Shown: positions 1 to 11,500 of the stretch, piece after piece
Position numbering within the stretch: position 1 is the stretch's first letter
Layout: each line of letters begins with the position of its first letter
Assembly (NCBI GenBank): GCA_905397405.1
Contig: CAJPVJ010000035.1
Span: forward strand, 2,383 to 49,351
Direction of reading: 5' to 3'
DNA: 46,969 bases
From: Oppiella nova
Taxonomy: Eukaryota; Arthropoda; Arachnida; Sarcoptiformes; Oppiidae
The notes under the pieces: generated by a model
Told to the model about the DNA's origin: nothing
Seen by the model: only the letters and a program-made list of their open reading frames with translations
The model's database searches: none
Program-made: the position numbers and the translations under genes

Positions 1-374
1 TGCCGTTTCAGGTGCTTATCTTAGCTGCAAAAACCTTGTGCCCAACCATTCAGTAACTCAATTGAGAGTTAAGGAAGTGAATTATAGCTAAGGCATGATA
101 TCCCCCTAAATAGTAACATACATTCCAATAAATATACTGTTTATACACACATACATACCGGAGCCCGTAGTCCAGTTTTTCTGCACAATTTGTTACATAG
201 AGTTACAAATAGTGTTACAAATGATAAGTTGAATGCAAACCCTCGGCGAATAGGATATGGAGTATAGGTATATCAGTCATCAGTCAAGAAATAGTGTTAT
301 TTTTTTCTAAGTTTGCTTTATTAGCATAAAACTGGAACTAATGCCACAAGAATTAGTAGTTTTTCTTATATTTT

Positions 375-377
<3 letters not shown>

Positions 378-413
<36 letters not shown>
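378..413. repeat. (CT)n microsatellite
   Basis: Perfect CT dinucleotide run in copy 1, matched by a longer run in copy 2 at about 4812-4852. The length difference between the copies is typical slippage. Confidence 0.9.
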
Positions 414-416
<3 letters not shown>

Positions 417-1273
417 GTGGTATTAATAGAAAAAATATTTTTCTACTAACTGTGAGTCCTGTAAGCAAGTGGTGGTGGCTCTCGATATAGCGATAGAGAG
501 AGACTGACTGCCAGAGAGGTGTACCTCAAGAGTGTAGTCCTAACAGTAGTAATGATGAGAGGAATATATTTCATCCCAAAGTTATTTTATAAAACAAAAG
601 ACAAATAAACTGTTTTTATATATAATTTGTTTGAGCCATTAGTATCTCCCACTCGTTAACTGTGCTAATAATATATCAAATAATTTTTTATTGGTATTTA
701 TTTAGCTTTTTTTGTTTGTTTTAGAAGTAATTAAAGTCTAATTTAATAGTGATTTTTAACACGAGTTTTTTGCCGCACAATCATGTCTTATAATTGTGAG
801 TATTGTTTGTAAATTTTTTAAAAATAATTTCATAATTATTTTATATTTATGTGCAATTATTTTGATATTTCCTAAAACCACTCTAATTAAATATTTAAAT
901 ATTTTGTATGCTGTTTTGCTATAGTTTAATATTTTTGTGACTAACATCTCTAATAATAATTCTGTCTATCTTTAGTGCAATTAAATATTATGTAAATTAT
1001 ATTGTTTTTTACTAATTTCCTAGTCGTGTGTAAAATGGTTATAAACAGCATTATTTTGGATTAAATATATTTTAATTTGCACATAATTTTTTATTACATG
1101 CTATACTATGGTGTAAGATTACATAAACGGTTTAATTTTATTATTATTATTGACTATTACTTATTGACTTTGAATAAGCCATAAAAATCATGAAATTATA
1201 GATAATTTATATTTAGTGCCGAATTTTATTAACTATATTCATGTAATAACAATTTTTACATCCCTGTCCACAG

Positions 1274-1904
1274 ATTATCCCAATGCTATAATTGTATTTA
1301 TTGTTTGCGTGATATTCAATCAATTGACTACAATCACCACAAATATAATCAATAAAAATGATAATAATCCAGACATGAGACGACTCACTGGTTATAATCA
1401 CTATCATAATAATGCCGCACCTAACGCCAATTATAACAACCAATTGAACATAGTGGTCGTTTACTTGGGCCTGTCTAGCAGCCCAGGCCATCTCCGGCTC
1501 AACATACCCAAGCGTGTCCATCGATTACCATCTCTCGGCCGTGGATTTGTGGTCTTAAGGTTACGTAAGGATAAGTTGTACAATCAACAAGCGGTCGATT
1601 CATACCAACAAATGTTTGATGGATTAAAACTGGCGGAGACTATGCAGTCATCACAGCTATACCCCACCCATGAAGCACCCGATGCTGAGGCCATCGGTGT
1701 CCTCAAAAAGTATCTCAAGAAGTATGACTTCAAACAGTATTTTCTCAAAAAGATTTTAGGTGAGTATTAATAGTTTAATTAGTGGTCATATAAATTATAT
1801 AATAATAATTTTGAGAAATTACATTTACTAAAAATATGTCTCAAATTACATGACATTAATTGAGTTTTAATTATTTAAGTAAATAATTGTCTTCTTGAAT
1901 TTAC

Positions 1905-1936
<32 letters not shown>

Positions 1937-2160
1937 CATAGTAAGCATTTACATAATATAAACACTAATGAGTTAATAAAACAAAAAACAATAATTACAT
2001 ACAAAAGGTTAGACGAAGTCATGACATAATTATAATTAATGTAATTAAAGGGGATTCGTATGAGAAAGTCCTGCCGGTACTTCTCCCGAAAAAACGATTG
2101 TTTGTGGACTCTTCTGTGCCCCGGCGTCCATACCGGCGGTTTCACAAGCCACTTGAGTAG
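1274..2160 (+). CDS. Small putative secreted protein, copy-1 variant (two exons seen, 5' exon unresolved)
   Basis: Not recognised. Exon A 1274-1759 follows a CACAG acceptor. It opens with a hydrophobic stretch (IIVFIVCVIF) resembling a signal-peptide core, then an Asn/Tyr-rich linker shared with copy 2. From about 1453 it is unique: a basic segment and an amphipathic Lys-rich helix-like stretch (KKYLKKYDFKQYFLKKIL). The exon ends in phase 1 at a good donor (gtgagt, 1760). Joining to exon B at 2051 keeps the frame and stops at 2160. The intron holds an AG microsatellite. An alternative 3' exon at 3002-3078 also joins in frame and has a stronger acceptor. The start codon must lie in an upstream exon I could not identify. 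Secretion is inferred only from the leader-like stretch. Confidence 0.45.
1907..1936. repeat. (AG)n microsatellite
   Basis: AG run within the predicted intron of the copy-1 small-protein gene. It is absent from copy 2, since it lies in the block unique to copy 1. Confidence 0.85.
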
Positions 2161-2203
2161 CCGTAATTTCACTCCTTTTGGTAACTTCCTAAACCGGAAA
2201 CAA

Positions 2204-2290
2204 TCAGTGATTATGCAAAAGACTTTACGGCCACTGGTTTGGACAAAATTGGCAAAACATTTACCAAACTGTTCAGAACTGTTGCATAAC
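2204..2290 (+). pseudogene. Remnant of the copy-2 type C-terminal exon inside copy 1
   Basis: The sequence from atcagtgattatgcaaaaga to the stop is essentially identical to the end of the copy-2 coding exon (about 6168-6253) and is followed by the same 3' flank. Upstream it is in frame with a stop (TAA near 2182), so it cannot be translated as part of the copy-1 protein without an extra splice. It marks the right edge of the interior replacement. Confidence 0.5.
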
Positions 2291-2873
2291 ATTGTATTAT
2301 GAATAAGAATATTCTTATTTATTATTGTATAATGTTTTAAATTTTCATAAATTATTAACTATTTATATATTTACACAATACTTATTTCACTCAGTAATTA
2401 CATGCTATTTACATCAAATTTCATTTACCGATAACTTATGCTATAATTTATTCAAATATTATATGAATAATTTATTAGATATGTTTTTGCATTACAATTT
2501 TAGTAGAAAGGCTTTAAATATTTTCATATAATTCATGAAATATGACTTTATTTTACCAAAAAACAACAACAACACTATGAACTTCTGGTTGACATTACAT
2601 TTATTTATTTATTATTTAAATCAATCATTTATTTCTCGTTTTGTCTTTGAATACTAAACATTCATTTCGTGAGAAATATTTTGTTATTATAACTCATTTT
2701 GTGTGAAATTCTTGTCCAACATTTTTTTATTAATTAATTTAATTATATTAAAATTTACAAAAAATCATTTTAAATCGGATTTCAATACTTTTTGCTGTTT
2801 ATTACATTACTATTTCTGTTATATTTCTAATAATTATGAACAGGTATTTCATTCACATGTTTATGCTTTTTAG

Positions 2874-2932
2874 CTATGATTTTAAATGAACCGGAATATC
2901 ACGGATTTATCAAGGATTTAGAAGTTAATTGA
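2874..2932 (+). pseudogene. Duplicated 3' exon, truncated form
   Basis: First of two tandem versions of a short terminal exon in copy 1. It has the same pyrimidine-rich acceptor (tgctttttag) and the same first 19 codons (MILNEPEYHGFIKDLEV) as the version at 3002-3078. It then runs into Asn-stop at 2932, where the other has a further seven codons. It looks like a by-product of a 128-bp tandem duplication that cut the exon short. Confidence 0.5.
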
Positions 2933-3001
2933 GTTTTTGACAACGTTATCATTTTCAGGTATGTAAGCATTGAATTTCATTCACATGTTTATGCTTTTTA
3001 G

Positions 3002-3078
3002 CTATGATTTTAAATGAACCGGAATATCACGGATTTATCAAGGATTTAGAAGTTATAACTCAAAAACTGTTGCAATAG
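3002..3078 (+). CDS. Alternative terminal exon of the copy-1 small protein
   Basis: It follows a strong acceptor (tgctttttag) and reads MILNEPEYHGFIKDLEVITQ plus KLLQ to a TAG at 3078. Spliced to the phase-1 donor at 1759 it stays in frame, with one Ala codon at the junction. The same exon is conserved in copy 2 (6860-6936), and conservation in both copies argues that it was functional. I cannot tell which of this exon and 2051-2160 is the main 3' end. Confidence 0.45.
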
Positions 3079-4807
3079 TAAAAGTCCATACATTCGTAAC
3101 GTTCGTTTGATAAACGTAAATCCCAAATACATCATTTATTCGATCTTATTATCTTTTTATCAATTTTATATGAGATAATTATCAGTATTACTTTGCACTG
3201 TATAAATAGGTTTCCATTACAAGTAACAATTTTGTGTAAAAAGCTATTTTCAAAGTTTTGCCAGTAGTACAGCCCTTTAATCCCTGGTTATGGCATAAAA
3301 GTTACTCAAACTATGGTGGCATTTGTCAAATTGATTTAAACGTAACTTAATGACTCCCAAACTCCTGCATCTATTCCTGTAATCTTGAATTATTTTGATA
3401 TTTTTCTGAAACCCATAGGAAATGGATTAAAATAGTTGCAGTGAACCACCGTTTATACTGTTTATATTAAAATTGAATGAAAGGAATTTTGATTGAATAA
3501 TTTGAATCCTTAATACAAATGTTGCAAATGTTTTGATTAGTTATTCAAATATAAGACCTACAGTAATATTAAATTAATAAAAACCAGAGTTAAAAGTTAA
3601 AAACTTTTGTCACAATCTTTCGGACAAATCTTCAAACCAATAAATCAAAAGCCAATTAAAATACTTAACAAATTGTTTTTAAAATTAAATAATTTAATAA
3701 TAAACGCGTAAAACATGGCAAAAAATCTTTAAGCAATTATAATGGCTTTATATCTAAACAAATATCCTATTATTTGCCTAAACTCTTGTAATAATATTTG
3801 TTTCTATAATAAGTTTAGGAAATGAAGTGATTTTTCAGTGGTTTAGTTATCATATTATTCAGAGTGAGAAGAATTAATGATAACTTAATGCTCGACGAAT
3901 GGTTAGTGTATATCATATTTATATAACTTATATATTGAATGTCAGTGGAAATAGCAGTGCGCCGGCAGTCAGATGGGGTCACAATGACTGTCATTAATGA
4001 TATACAAAATACATAAGCACTTCACTGGCGAACACATACAGGCTTTGAAAAGCGCTGTAAGGCTCGCTATTTTACCATTAAATAACTTGTCTTTATATAC
4101 CAGTCATATTACTGTAATGACAGCACTAGTAGATCCTTAACCATACTCCGAGTCTATTAAGACAAACATATTCAGGGTTTCAGGAGTTTATTAGGAGGGG
4201 GTTCAAGGGGCTTAGGCATAGCAATATACTGTTAAGGGTTGCCGTAAACTATATATTTATGATAGCATACTATTCCGACACTACATCTCTATTTCATTTT
4301 TAAATATTAATATTAAAAACTGATTGAATGCCCAAAAGTCAAACCACCGTTTAGGGGGGGGGGTATAAGTGGTTATAAGAGGTGACCCCTCGACGACTCA
4401 AATTAAAGTATAGAGAAACATATTGAGCTAAAGTGCCGTTTCAGGTGCTTATCTTAGCTGCAAAAACCTTGTGCCCAACCATTCAGTAACTCAATTGAGA
4501 GTTAAGGAAGTGAATTATAGCTAAGGCATGATATCCCCCTAAATAGTAACATACATTCCAATAAATATACTGTTTATACACACATACATACCGGAGCCCG
4601 TAGTCCAGTTTTTCTGCACAATTTGTTACATAGAGTTACAAATAGTGTTACAAATGATAAGTTGAATGCAAACCCTCGGCGAATAGGATATGGAGTATAG
4701 GTATATCAGTCATCAGTCAAGAAATAGTGTTATTTTTTTCAAAGTTTGCTTTATTAGCATAAAACTGGAACTAATGCCACAAGAATTAGTAGTTTTTCTT
4801 ATATTTT

Positions 4808-4811
<4 letters not shown>

Positions 4812-4852
<41 letters not shown>
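4812..4852. repeat. (CT)n microsatellite
   Basis: Copy-2 counterpart of the run at 378-413. It produces a spurious Leu/Ser open frame. Confidence 0.9.
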
Positions 4853-4855
<3 letters not shown>

Positions 4856-5725
4856 GTGGTATTAATAGAAAAAATATTTTCCTTACTAACTGTGAGTCCT
4901 GTAAGCAAGTAGTGGTGGTTCTCGATATAGCGATAGACTGACTGCCAGAGAGGTGTACCTCAAGAGTGTAGTCCTAACAGTAGTAATGATGAGAGGAATA
5001 TATTTCATCCCAAAGTTATTTGATAAAACAAAAGACAAATAAACTGTTTTTATATATAATTTGTTTGAGCCATTAGTATCTCCCACTCGTTACCTGTGCT
5101 AATAATATATCAAATAAATTTTTTATTGATATTTATTTGGCTTTTTTTGTTTGTTTTAGAAGTAATTAAAGTCTAATTTAATAGTGATTTTTAACACGAG
5201 TTTTTTGCCGCATAATCATGTCTTATAATTGTGAGTATTGTTTGTAAATTTTTAAAAAATAATTTCATAATTATTTGATATTTATGTGCAATTATTTTGA
5301 TATTTCCTAAAACCACTCTAATTAAATATTTAAATATTTTCTATGCTGTTTTGCTATAGTTGAATATTTTTGTGACTAACATCTCTAATAATAATTCTGT
5401 ATATCTTTAGTGCAAATTATGTAAATTATATTGTTTTTTACTAATTTCCTAGTCGTGTGTAAAATGGTTATAAACAGCATTATTTTGGATTAAATATATT
5501 TTAATTTGCACATAATTTTTTATTACATGCAATTTTTTATACTATAGTGTAAGATTACATAAACGGTTTAATTTTATTATTATTATTGACTATTACTTTA
5601 TTGACTTTGAATAAGCCATAAAAATCATGAAATGTTTTATAAATAGAAAACAAAATTTATATTTAGTGCCGAATTTTATTAACTATATTCATGTAATAAC
5701 TCAATTTTTACATCCCTGTCCACAG

Positions 5726-6253
5726 ATTATCCCAATGCTATAATTGTATTTATTGTTTGCGTGATATTCAATCAATTGAATACAATCACCACAAATATAA
5801 TCAATAGAAATGATAATAATCCAGACATGAGACGACTCACTGGTTATAATCACTATCATAATAATGCCAATCCTAACGCCAATTATAACAACCAATTGAA
5901 CATGCACCAGCAAATGAACCCGGACAGATCGTCGGGTCCGGTAGAGGCCGAGTTGTATGGGTTCGCACAGGTAGCTAATGGTAGAGAGCCGGCACCTAAA
6001 CACCAGAATTCCAATGCATTCCTATTCAACAAAGGACGGCCATGAAGAGGGCTTTTTTGCTAACAAACACCTGAGAAGACACGGGGCCGCAGGTATGGCC
6101 GCCAAAGTGTTCGGTGAACTCATCGGCATTAAAGTGAGGAAAACCATTGAAGGATTTGGAGACACAATCAGTGATTATGCAAAAGACTTTACGGCCACTG
6201 GTTTGGACAAAATTGGCAAAACATTTACCAAACTGTTCAGAACTGTTGCATAA
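5726..6253 (+). CDS. Small putative secreted protein, copy-2 variant
   Basis: Not recognised. Exon 5726-5970 carries the same hydrophobic leader-like stretch and Asn/Tyr-rich linker as copy 1, then diverges after NNQLNM. Read straight through, the frame stops at 6045. Removing a 64-nt GT-AG intron (5971-6034, normal size here) joins ELYGFAQ to DGHEEGFF and continues to a stop at 6253. The C-terminal part is basic and amphipathic (KIGKTFTKLFRTVA at the end). The start lies in an unseen upstream exon. The 3' 90 bases or so (ISDYAKDF onward) also exist in copy 1 at about 2204-2290, but there they are not joined to an open frame. Function unknown; a secreted peptide is only a guess from composition. 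Confidence 0.5.
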
Positions 6254-6859
6254 TATTGTATTATGAATAAGAATATTCTTATTATTTATTATTGTATAAT
6301 GTTTTAAATTTTCATACATTATTAACTATTTATAATATTTAAACAAAACTTATTTCAATAATTACATGCAATTTACATCAAATTTCATTTACCGATAACT
6401 TATGCTATAATTTATTCAAATATTATATGAATAATTTATTAGATATGTATTTTGTCCATAATTTTCATAGAAAGGCTTTAAATATTTTCATATAATTCAT
6501 GAAATATTACTTTATTTTACCAAAAAACAACAACAACACTATGAACTTCTGGTTGACATTACATTTATTTATTTATTATTCAAATCAATCATTTATTTCT
6601 CGTTTTGTCTTTGAATACTAAACGTTCATTTCGTGAGAAATATTTTCTTATTATAACTCATTTTGTGTGAAATTCTTGTCCAACATTTTTTATTAATTAA
6701 TTAAATTATATTAAAATTTACAAAAAATCATTTTAAATCGGATTTCAATACTTTTTGCTGTTTATTACATTACTATTTCTGTTATATTTCTAATAATTAT
6801 GAACAGGTATTCATGGATTACTTTTTATGTCATTTCATTCACATGTTTATGCTTTTTAG

Positions 6860-6936
6860 CTATGATTTTAAATGAACCGGAATATCACGGATTTATCAAG
6901 GATTTAGAAGTTATAACTCAAAAACTGTTGCAATAG
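6860..6936 (+). CDS. Orphan terminal exon in copy 2
   Basis: Counterpart of 3002-3078 with the same acceptor and the same 24 codons to TAG. In copy 2 the upstream coding exon already stops at 6253, and I see no phase-1 donor to feed this exon. It may be a leftover of the ancestral gene, or serve an alternative transcript. Confidence 0.35.
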
Positions 6937-7432
6937 TAAAAGTCCATACATTCGTAACCAAGCAAACTATTTGCATTTAGGGTTTATGTAGTAAATAAGC
7001 TAGAATAATAGAAAAATAGTTAAAATATACTCTATTAATATTACTGTATAAATAGGTTTCCATTACAAGTAACAATTTTGTGTAAAAATCTATTTGAAAA
7101 GTTTTGTCAGTAGTACAGCCCTTTAATCCCTGGTTATGGCGTAAAAGTTGCTCAAACTATGGTGGCATTTGTCAAATTGATTTAAACGTAACTTAATGAC
7201 TCCCAAACTGCTGCATCTATTCCTGTAATCTTGAATTATTTTGATATTTTTCTGAAACCCATAGGAAATGGATTAAAATAGTTGCAGTGAACCACCGTTT
7301 ATACTGTTATACTGTTTATATTAAAATTGAATGAAAGGAATTTTGATTGAATAATTTGAATCCTTAATACAAATGTTGCAAATGTTTTGATTAGTTATTC
7401 AAATATAAGACCTACAGTAATATTAAATTAAT

Positions 7433-8527
7433 AACATTTTTTGATAATACTGTGCATTGAAAGGCAGGAAATACTTTGGTCTTGCAGTCGCCACGTTATG
7501 TAATTCAGGTTTAGTGCACATCAATATACAACTCCCACCAATAATTCAGAATCTGAATAATAATTACTTTATTTTTCATTTCAAACTTCTTTATGTGGGC
7601 TAAACCTCTTAAATGACTTCACTTTATAAACATTTAGATTTGATTTTTAAAGAGTTCATTTACTAATAATAACTCATATTTTGTTTGCTTTGCAGACAAC
7701 AAAATTAATTTTCAAAATAACTTTTCACTTAAAAACCACTGCTTGTGACCAGTGATTGCATTAATAAATTTTATTTTAATGCCTTTATTGATAGATTTAA
7801 AACCATTTAAATACTTTGATTTGCATAATATTGACATTATTCCGATTAAAAGCGGGAATTCCATGAAATTGCTATGTTTTTATGAAACCATAAACTCTTA
7901 ACCCTTTTTTAAATCTTAATTAAATCTTTCAATATTGAAGACATAATATTTTGTGTTACTTGTCGGCGATTTATATGTCTATAGATTAGATTAACAATAC
8001 ATTATAGTTTAGCACATATTTCTGAATGACTTCTGATAAGAACTGATATTTTCTTAGTTTACTCTTAAGTGGAAATTTCGTCCGATTATAACAATATTTT
8101 TGCTTTATTTCCACAATAAATATACAAACAAAAGAATGAATGAATTCCTGTATTTTTGTACATTTTGTCTATTCTTGTTTTCATTTTATTAATTATTTAA
8201 TAATCTGTAGATTGAAAATCATTCATGAAATGTGAAATATAATAACCTAATGTATGAATAATTTTACAAACAAACACTTTTGTTTTACTAATGAAATGTT
8301 TGTTATTTTAATATTAAAATAACATTACAATAAATTGTCGACCAATCAATGGATTGATAAATTAAGGTTTGAAATGTGTATTTATTTTGTTAATTAGATA
8401 TGAATGAAGTGATTGACTTTAGAAAACGCTTCAATTTGAACAATAAGACCAAACAAGAGAGGGTTGGATATAGTGTATAGAGTGAAGGATACAAAGTATA
8501 GAGTGAAGGATACAAATACAACATATA
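7433..8527. other. AT-rich intergenic region
   Basis: No supported gene. It lies between the end of the tandem duplication and the first codon of the LamG receptor and presumably holds that gene's promoter. A short direct repeat (agtgaaggatacaaa, twice) sits just upstream of the start, near 8480-8515. Confidence 0.6.
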
Positions 8528-11500
8528 ATGTGTAAGGAATACAAGTTTGCGATCGTATTCTTCGTCAACATCTGTCTCTCATTCTCGAAATTTGTTGAAA
8601 CCGACAAAAATGTGGATAATTTGAATGAAAGCATTTCCAACACAACGAACCAGATCTACACTTTCGCGAAGACTAAATCTTTCATAAGAATCGATACAAA
8701 CAACTCATGGAATATATTGAAAGCCCGAGAAGTGGTCTTTCAGTTCAAGACAGACCGACCGCACGGACTGCTCCTCTATCACACAGTTGTCAACCCTTTG
8801 CCCGGATTTCCAGTCTATGAACTCTATGTTATGCTTGAAAACGGAAAACTCAAAATAATCCATGAGTTTGGACCAGAACAAAAATCATTTTTTATTGGCC
8901 AGGGATTAAACCACGACCAGTTTCATACCGTTAAAATCACAATCAATGCACTCAATGGCACTTTGACTGCACTTTTAGACAATCACAACAGAAATCATAA
9001 GAATAATGGAATGAGAATATCGTTGACTTCTTTAGCAAATTATGTGAAAAAGAAAACAACAAATGCTATCAATTCTGTGCTATTCTTCGGTGGTTTTGAT
9101 ACCAAGAGTACGATAACTCATCAACAGTATAGTGTCAAGCGATTTGTCGGATGTGTCGGCAAAATAAAATTTAGACTTCTTTCCAATTCTCAGAATAATA
9201 ATGAACTGACGGAAAGCCAAACAAATAAATATAAATTTGCGGTCATTTCCGACTTCGAAGGCCTACAAAACGGTTGTATAAATGAATGCAAAAAATTGGA
9301 CTTATGTGCAAACAATGCCCTTTGTATTAATCACTACACGTATACCAGTTGTGACTGTTTTGGCACAAGACATGAGGACTGGCACTGTAGGAGTGATAAC
9401 ATATCGGTACTCACTTTCCGCGGCTATTCTTTCGTCTCATATAAAGTGTATGACTATAAGGATAGGATTCACTCCGATGTCAATCGCATAAGTTTTCATT
9501 TAAAAACCCAGACCAAGAATGGTATCTTAATGTACGGGAGGGGCGAACAACCCCTTCATAACTATATTTCACTTCATCTACAAAACGGTGTCCTGTTTTT
9601 CGATATGGATTTGGGCGGCGGAACCCTCAATGTCTCCGTCGATCATATTGTCTTATCGGACAATAAATGGCATAACATAACAGTCAAACATCACTCGAAT
9701 AGTGTTTACTTATATATTGATGAAGATTTAGTTAAATCACTTACACTTCCAGGCGCTCATCATCACCTACATGTTGATCCAGGTCTGTATGATAATATAT
9801 AGTAGTAATGATCACAAAATAAACTGATTGTAATTTTCGATGAAATAGAGATCTTTTTCGGAGGTGTTCCCAGCGCTCGGTTTAAACCACATTTAGTGCC
9901 GTTTGATATGAATTATCGATTCGTTGGTTGTCTTAAATTTGTTTATTTTAATACAATTAATATTTTATACGATTTGAGTCACTCGAGTAAAGCAGCTCAA
10001 TATCACAGTGTATTCGCGCCAGAGTTTGGTTGTTCATCAATAGATCCCATTCCCATAACGATGTCAACCAAGAAGTCTCATTTCATTATAAACATCGAGA
10101 GAAGCAATAAATTGAAACTAAATCTCGAATTTAAATCCGAGAAAAGCGATGCAATACTCGCTTCTGGGAGTCTTAGAGACGGTTTGAATAATAGTGAAAA
10201 ATATTGGTTTTTGCATTTAAATAATAGTGAAGCCAAATTCACAATCAGTTCATCCAATAGTTCACTCGATTCTTTGTGGAGTATATCCAGTTCACTCAAA
10301 CATTTACTCAACTTTTGGCAACAAATATCTCTGGAATCGGAAGAAAACGGGAATATAATAATTGTCTCAAATTATAAATACAGAAACGAAGCTATAGTTG
10401 AGGGCCTTTCCATTGAATATTTTAATGCAAACGTCTCTTTTGGTGCTGGATTTTTGGTCAACTCGAGTGCAATCGAGGGTTTGAGGGGGTGTTTAAGAGA
10501 TATATCTATCAATAATATTGAAATAGACCCGAGAATTATATATCATAACTATGCAGTAATAGGGAAGATCTCATTAGACAACTGCCAACTGGTCGACCCC
10601 TGTAACAGTCCTAATGTGTGCGAACACGGGGGCAAATGCATTGCTTCATTAGAGACAGGTATCTTACACTTTCAATATTACTAATACACATATCAAACAT
10701 TGCTTTTATTTTTAAAATATTTATTTTAATTAAGGATTGACTAAATGTGATTGTGGACGGACTGGATATGTAGGCAAAACATGTCATTTCTGTGAGCCTT
10801 GAATTCTTACAGTTCTATGGATTCTTGACACAGAATTTTTAAAACTTTGTTCATATGTTTAGCCATATTTAAGCGGACGTGTGAAGAGCTATATTTGGCC
10901 GGTTATCACAAGACTGGCACTTATATAATAGACATTGACAGCAATGGACCCCTTCCTCCAGCTCATGTCATTTGTTCCATGTCTGAGGACGGGATGATTG
11001 AAACTATTGTTGAGCATAATATTCGACATCAAGTGGTAATGCATTGAAATTATCTGATAATTTCAAATCTAAGTAATTAACTGAAAAACTTTGAAGGTTG
11101 TGAGAGAGCGGGGAATTTCTGGCAATTTCTATCTAAATGTCACTTACAGAGAGTTTACTACCGAAATGCTTCACTCGCTTATACAACATTCAAAGCAATG
11201 TTCACAATATATCAAATATGAATGCAATTCAGCGCCTTTAGGGTATAATTGATTATAATTGACCACTGATTCCATATATTGACTAAAGAATTCTTAAAAG
11301 TTTATCGGGATATACATGGATGAAGTCGACAGAGCCGGGTCATCAGGTGACGAGCATTGGGAGTGGAGTGTCCGGACGGTGCAAATGTTCAACCGCTCAG
11401 AACTGCTTCGATAGGAGGTCTGTTGTAGTAAAGAATAAAGTGTTGGACGGCGTGACACTCACTGACTATATGTACTGCCTATGAATTAGCAAACACTGCA

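Larger units (their letters stand above)
1..3582. repeat. Large tandem duplication, copy 1
   Basis: Near-identical to 4434-7432 over most of its length, including the first bases (tgccgtttcaggtgc at 1 and at 4434) and the last shared stretch (tacagtaatattaaattaata, near 3562-3582 and 7412-7432). The copies differ by scattered substitutions and small indels, by a different interior block (about 1453-2203 here, 5903-6168 in copy 2) and by an extra 128-bp tandem repeat near 2847-3060. It may extend left of the window. It carries the exons described separately. The 851 bases between the copies (3583-4433) are AT-rich; I see no gene there, only a short G run near 4354. Confidence 0.93.
4434..7432. 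repeat. Large tandem duplication, copy 2
   Basis: Second copy of the unit at 1-3582, shorter because its interior coding block is only about 266 bases against about 750 in copy 1 and because the 128-bp sub-duplication is absent. Flanking non-coding DNA is highly similar, so the duplication is fairly recent, while the interiors show no similarity I can see. That is more than point-mutation decay and implies replacement, insertion or gene conversion of the coding block. Confidence 0.93.

Noticed and set aside
1213-1521. Minus-strand frame opposite the small-protein exon
   Set aside because: Not kept in the same form in copy 2; the plus strand has splice sites and a consistent frame.
4690-4941. 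Open frame with a Leu/Ser repeat in copy 2
   Set aside because: Produced by the CT microsatellite; copy 1 does not keep it.
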